Assembly (NCBI RefSeq): GCF_945873775.1
Contig: NZ_CAMCEC010000018.1
Coordinates: forward strand, 1 to 52,616
From: an uncultured Treponema sp.
Lineage (GTDB): Bacteria > Spirochaetota > Spirochaetia > Treponematales > Treponemataceae
DNA length: 52,616 bases
Direction of reading: 5' to 3'
Shown: positions 50,655 to 52,616 of the stretch, piece after piece
Position numbering within the stretch: the stretch's first letter is position 1
Layout: every line of letters starts with the position of its first letter
The notes under the pieces: model-generated
Seen by the model: the letters and a program-made list of their open reading frames with translations, nothing else
Database searches by the model: none
Told to the model about the DNA's origin: nothing
Program-made: the position numbers and the translations under genes

Positions 50655-52550
50655 ATGAGTTCTGAAGATTCTGTTCAAAAAATCGTTATTCCAGAGGACA
50701 GCAGCCCGGCAACGCTGATATGTCTTCTCTGCGTTTCTACCGTGCCTTTTATAATCGGTCCAATCTACATGATTATGACTGGTATTCTCACACCTCACGA
50801 AGTTTTTATTGCTTTAACTTATCCATTTTGCATTTTCAGCCATCTTTTAGCTATTATACTTCCAATTGCTTATACAAATATTCTTGAAAAAAAATTAAGA
50901 TCTTATGACGGAACTGAGCAATCAAAAAAATCCTGCAATAATTATATTTCCTTATCAAGAAAAATAATCGTTGGCTACAACATTTTTCTTTCTATATTTG
51001 TTCCTTCTACAATCGCAAATTCTATCAGTGCGCGCGGACTTAGTTTTTCAGCATTTGAAAATCAGGAATCATATCTTTCTTTAACGCTGATTTACCTTGG
51101 ATTAATCTGCCTTTACAGCATTGCTTTCTATACAATGTACAATTCTTTCCTTGAAAGAAAAATGCATTATCTTCCTTTTGACAAGACAAATATGACATCT
51201 TCAAACAAAGAGCGTCTTATTTTAATGACAACTTTGAATTTAATCGGTTCATTCCTTCTTTTGAACGGCTCAATGTCTGTTCCTAAGCTTATGGAGCAAG
51301 ACAAGTTAATGGAATTTCTTTCGGTTCTTATTCCTATTGAAGTTCTTTCACTTATAGCAATTGCGATTACAACTGTTACAAACACAAAAGATATTGCAAA
51401 AAATCTTGACGCTGTAAACGAAGTCATTTATTCTCTTGCGCACAAAAATTATCAAATGCAGCCGATTCCAGTTATTACAAGAAATGAATTTGGACTTCTT
51501 ACAAACAACTTGAACAGAGCATTTAAAGCTGTAAAAGAAATTTTCTCTGAAATAAAAACAAATGTTTCTTCAACGCTGACTGTTTCAAAAGAACTTGCAG
51601 AAAACATTGACAATTCCGTAACTGAACTTTTGGATGCAAAAGACATTGCAAATTCTGTAAAAACAGAAATGACAAATCAGGTTGCCGGAGTAGAAGAAGC
51701 AAACGCAACTGCAAATGAAATTATTCAGCACATCCGCCATTTGAATAATGAAATTGAAAACCAGACTTCTGCAATTACCCAGTCTTCAGCCGCAATTGAA
51801 GAAATGGTTGCAAACGTTGACGGCGTAACAAACATTCTTAAAAAGAACAATCAAACTACGCAGGATCTTGAAGCCGCAGCAGACAGCGGAATGAAAAAAG
51901 TTCAGGAAGCTTCCGACTTGTCAAAAGATGTTCTTTCAAAATCAACGCTTCTTCTTGACGCCAGCAAAATCATTCAGGATATTGCAAGCCAGACAAGCCT
52001 CCTTTCAATGAACGCAACAATTGAAGCCGCTCACGCAGGAGATGCAGGAAAAGGATTCGCTGTTGTTGCTGAAGAAATCAGAAAACTTGCGGAACAAACA
52101 GACACTCAGTCAAAGTCAATTGAAAAAGACCTCAAGGCGCTTTCTGAATCAATTGCCGCAGTTGCAGACAACACAGAAAATGTTCTAAAGCAGTTCAATG
52201 TAATCTATCAGCTTTCACAAAAAGTAAAGCACGAGGAAACTGTTATTTCCAACGCAATGACAGAGCAGACAGAAGGAAACAAGCAGATTCTTGAAGGAAT
52301 CGGACTTATTACTGACTCAACAAACTCTGTAAAAGACGGAGCAAGCGAAATGCTTCACGGTGGCGAGCAGATTGTAATTGAAATGGAAAACTTGAACAAG
52401 GCAACTCTTGAAACAAACGAAAAAATGGACAACATCAACGAAAGCCTTAACAACATAAACAACACAATTTCAACTGCAAAAGACCACGTTTCAAAGAACA
52501 CAGAAGGCGTTGAAAAACTTAGCGGTGAAATGAGCAGCTTTAAATTCTAA
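50655..52550 (+). CDS. Methyl-accepting chemotaxis protein with a multi-TM sensor
   Basis: A chemoreceptor. The signalling tip is intact: [32 protein letters not shown]. Unlike the usual two-TM receptor, the first ~250 residues contain about six hydrophobic helices and no large periplasmic loop, so the ligand is probably sensed in or near the membrane. A HAMP-like segment (about 255-300, [20 protein letters not shown]) and long methylation helices follow. No C-terminal CheR-binding pentapeptide is seen. AGGAGG precedes ATG 50655. A strong terminator follows the stop. Confidence 0.93.
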   Translation: MSSEDSVQKIVIPEDSSPATLICLLCVSTVPFIIGPIYMIMTGILTPHEVFIALTYPFCIFSHLLAIILPIAYTNILEKKLRSYDGTEQSKKSCNNYISLSRKIIVGYNIFLSIFVPSTIANSISARGLSFSAFENQESYLSLTLIYLGLICLYSIAFYTMYNSFLERKMHYLPFDKTNMTSSNKERLILMTTLNLIGSFLLLNGSMSVPKLMEQDKLMEFLSVLIPIEVLSLIAIAITTVTNTKDIAKNLDAVNEVIYSLAHKNYQMQPIPVITRNEFGLLTNNLNRAFKAVKEIFSEIKTNVSSTLTVSKELAENIDNSVTELLDAKDIANSVKTEMTNQVAGVEEANATANEIIQHIRHLNNEIENQTSAITQSSAAIEEMVANVDGVTNILKKNNQTTQDLEAAADSGMKKVQEASDLSKDVLSKSTLLLDASKIIQDIASQTSLLSMNATIEAAHAGDAGKGFAVVAEEIRKLAEQTDTQSKSIEKDLKALSESIAAVADNTENVLKQFNVIYQLSQKVKHEETVISNAMTEQTEGNKQILEGIGLITDSTNSVKDGASEMLHGGEQIVIEMENLNKATLETNEKMDNINESLNNINNTISTAKDHVSKNTEGVEKLSGEMSSFKF

Positions 52551-52569
52551 CACAAATTCTGTAAATCAC

Positions 52570-52594
52570 AAACCACCCGTCAAACGGGTGGTTT
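52570..52594 (+). terminator. Terminator after the MCP gene
   Basis: AAACCACCCGT (52570-52580), a CAA loop and ACGGGTGGTTT (52584-52594) form a perfect 11-bp stem, 20 bases past the stop. The stem's own A and T ends make it work in either direction. A second hairpin follows at the window edge. Confidence 0.8.
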
Positions 52595-52598
52595 GCAC

Positions 52599-52616
52599 TT
52601 AGCCTATAAGGCTAGG
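52599..52616. other. Partial palindrome at the window edge
   Basis: TAGCCTATAAGGCTA is a 6-bp stem with a 3-base loop, immediately after the MCP terminator and cut by the window end. Two adjacent hairpins recall the boundary of an IS200/IS605-type element; the evidence is weak. Confidence 0.3.

Overview
The window looks like the chromosome of a host-associated or gut-type spirochaete, most likely Treponema. It is AT-rich with A/T-rich codon use. It carries spirochaete-style lipoproteins, the TIGR03546/TIGR03545 gene pair, a multi-membrane methyl-accepting chemotaxis protein, a single-chain 1.3k-residue PurL, an OmpA-domain exported protein and homopolymeric G tracts. Genes are packed in short operons on both strands, many overlapping by 1-14 bases. 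No phage, complete insertion sequence or CRISPR array is visible. The assignment rests on gene content, not on a marker gene.

Layout. 1-329: heptamer tandem repeat, a two-hairpin repeat element and the terminators of hslO. 330-5005: hslO (-), then a + operon of a HEXXH protein, an exported protein, rsmG and an M48 membrane protease. 5002-7871: two membrane proteins (-). 7929-8941: tRNA-Gly(CCC), ybaB and recR (-). 8994-17682: a carbohydrate locus with a LacI regulator, a GH43 glycosidase, two ABC permeases and a solute-binding lipoprotein (-), divergent from a GH94 phosphorylase (+). The shared control region has a perfect TGTGA-N6-TCACA dyad beside a LacI-type AACCGGTT dyad. 17768-22545: pyrE joined to a BtuF/C/D-like transporter, then an RluA-type pseudouridine synthase and a cytidylate-kinase-like protein. 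22540-30011: purL, a thioredoxin-fold lipoprotein and two tandem CNNM/CBS (hemolysin-family) proteins (-). 30172-36831: a lipoprotein with a G6 tract in its promoter, cardiolipin synthase (+), pdxST, an O-acetylhomoserine sulfhydrylase, a LysR regulator and a low-molecular-weight phosphatase. 36837-42177: OmpA-domain protein, divergent MATE transporter plus GNAT acetyltransferase, then proC-proB. 42178-42601: gene-free, with a second two-hairpin element and a mosaic of degenerate 41-bp repeats. 42602-47589: lrgB-lrgA-nnrDE and an ABC system whose permease and ATPase are fused. 47701-52616: tRNA-Ala(CGC), the TIGR03546/TIGR03545 pair, an MCP and its terminator.

How the genes may work together. 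The 9-17 kb locus imports a beta-linked plant oligosaccharide and processes it inside the cell by phosphorolysis (GH94) and hydrolysis (GH43), under a local LacI and probably a CRP-like factor. Other operons cover PLP synthesis, methionine and proline synthesis, purine and pyrimidine synthesis and metabolite repair.

The most interesting cross-cutting signal is promoter placement. In about ten operon-leading genes a -10-like box ends 6-10 bases before the start codon, no Shine-Dalgarno is visible, and a -35-like box often sits 17 bases upstream. This suggests leaderless or near-leaderless mRNAs and changes several start codons. Other leads are G tracts in a sugar-binding lipoprotein's lipobox and in a lipoprotein promoter, the fused ABC transporter with an altered H-loop, and the two repeat families. 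All calls were made by reading the sequence; no database search was run.
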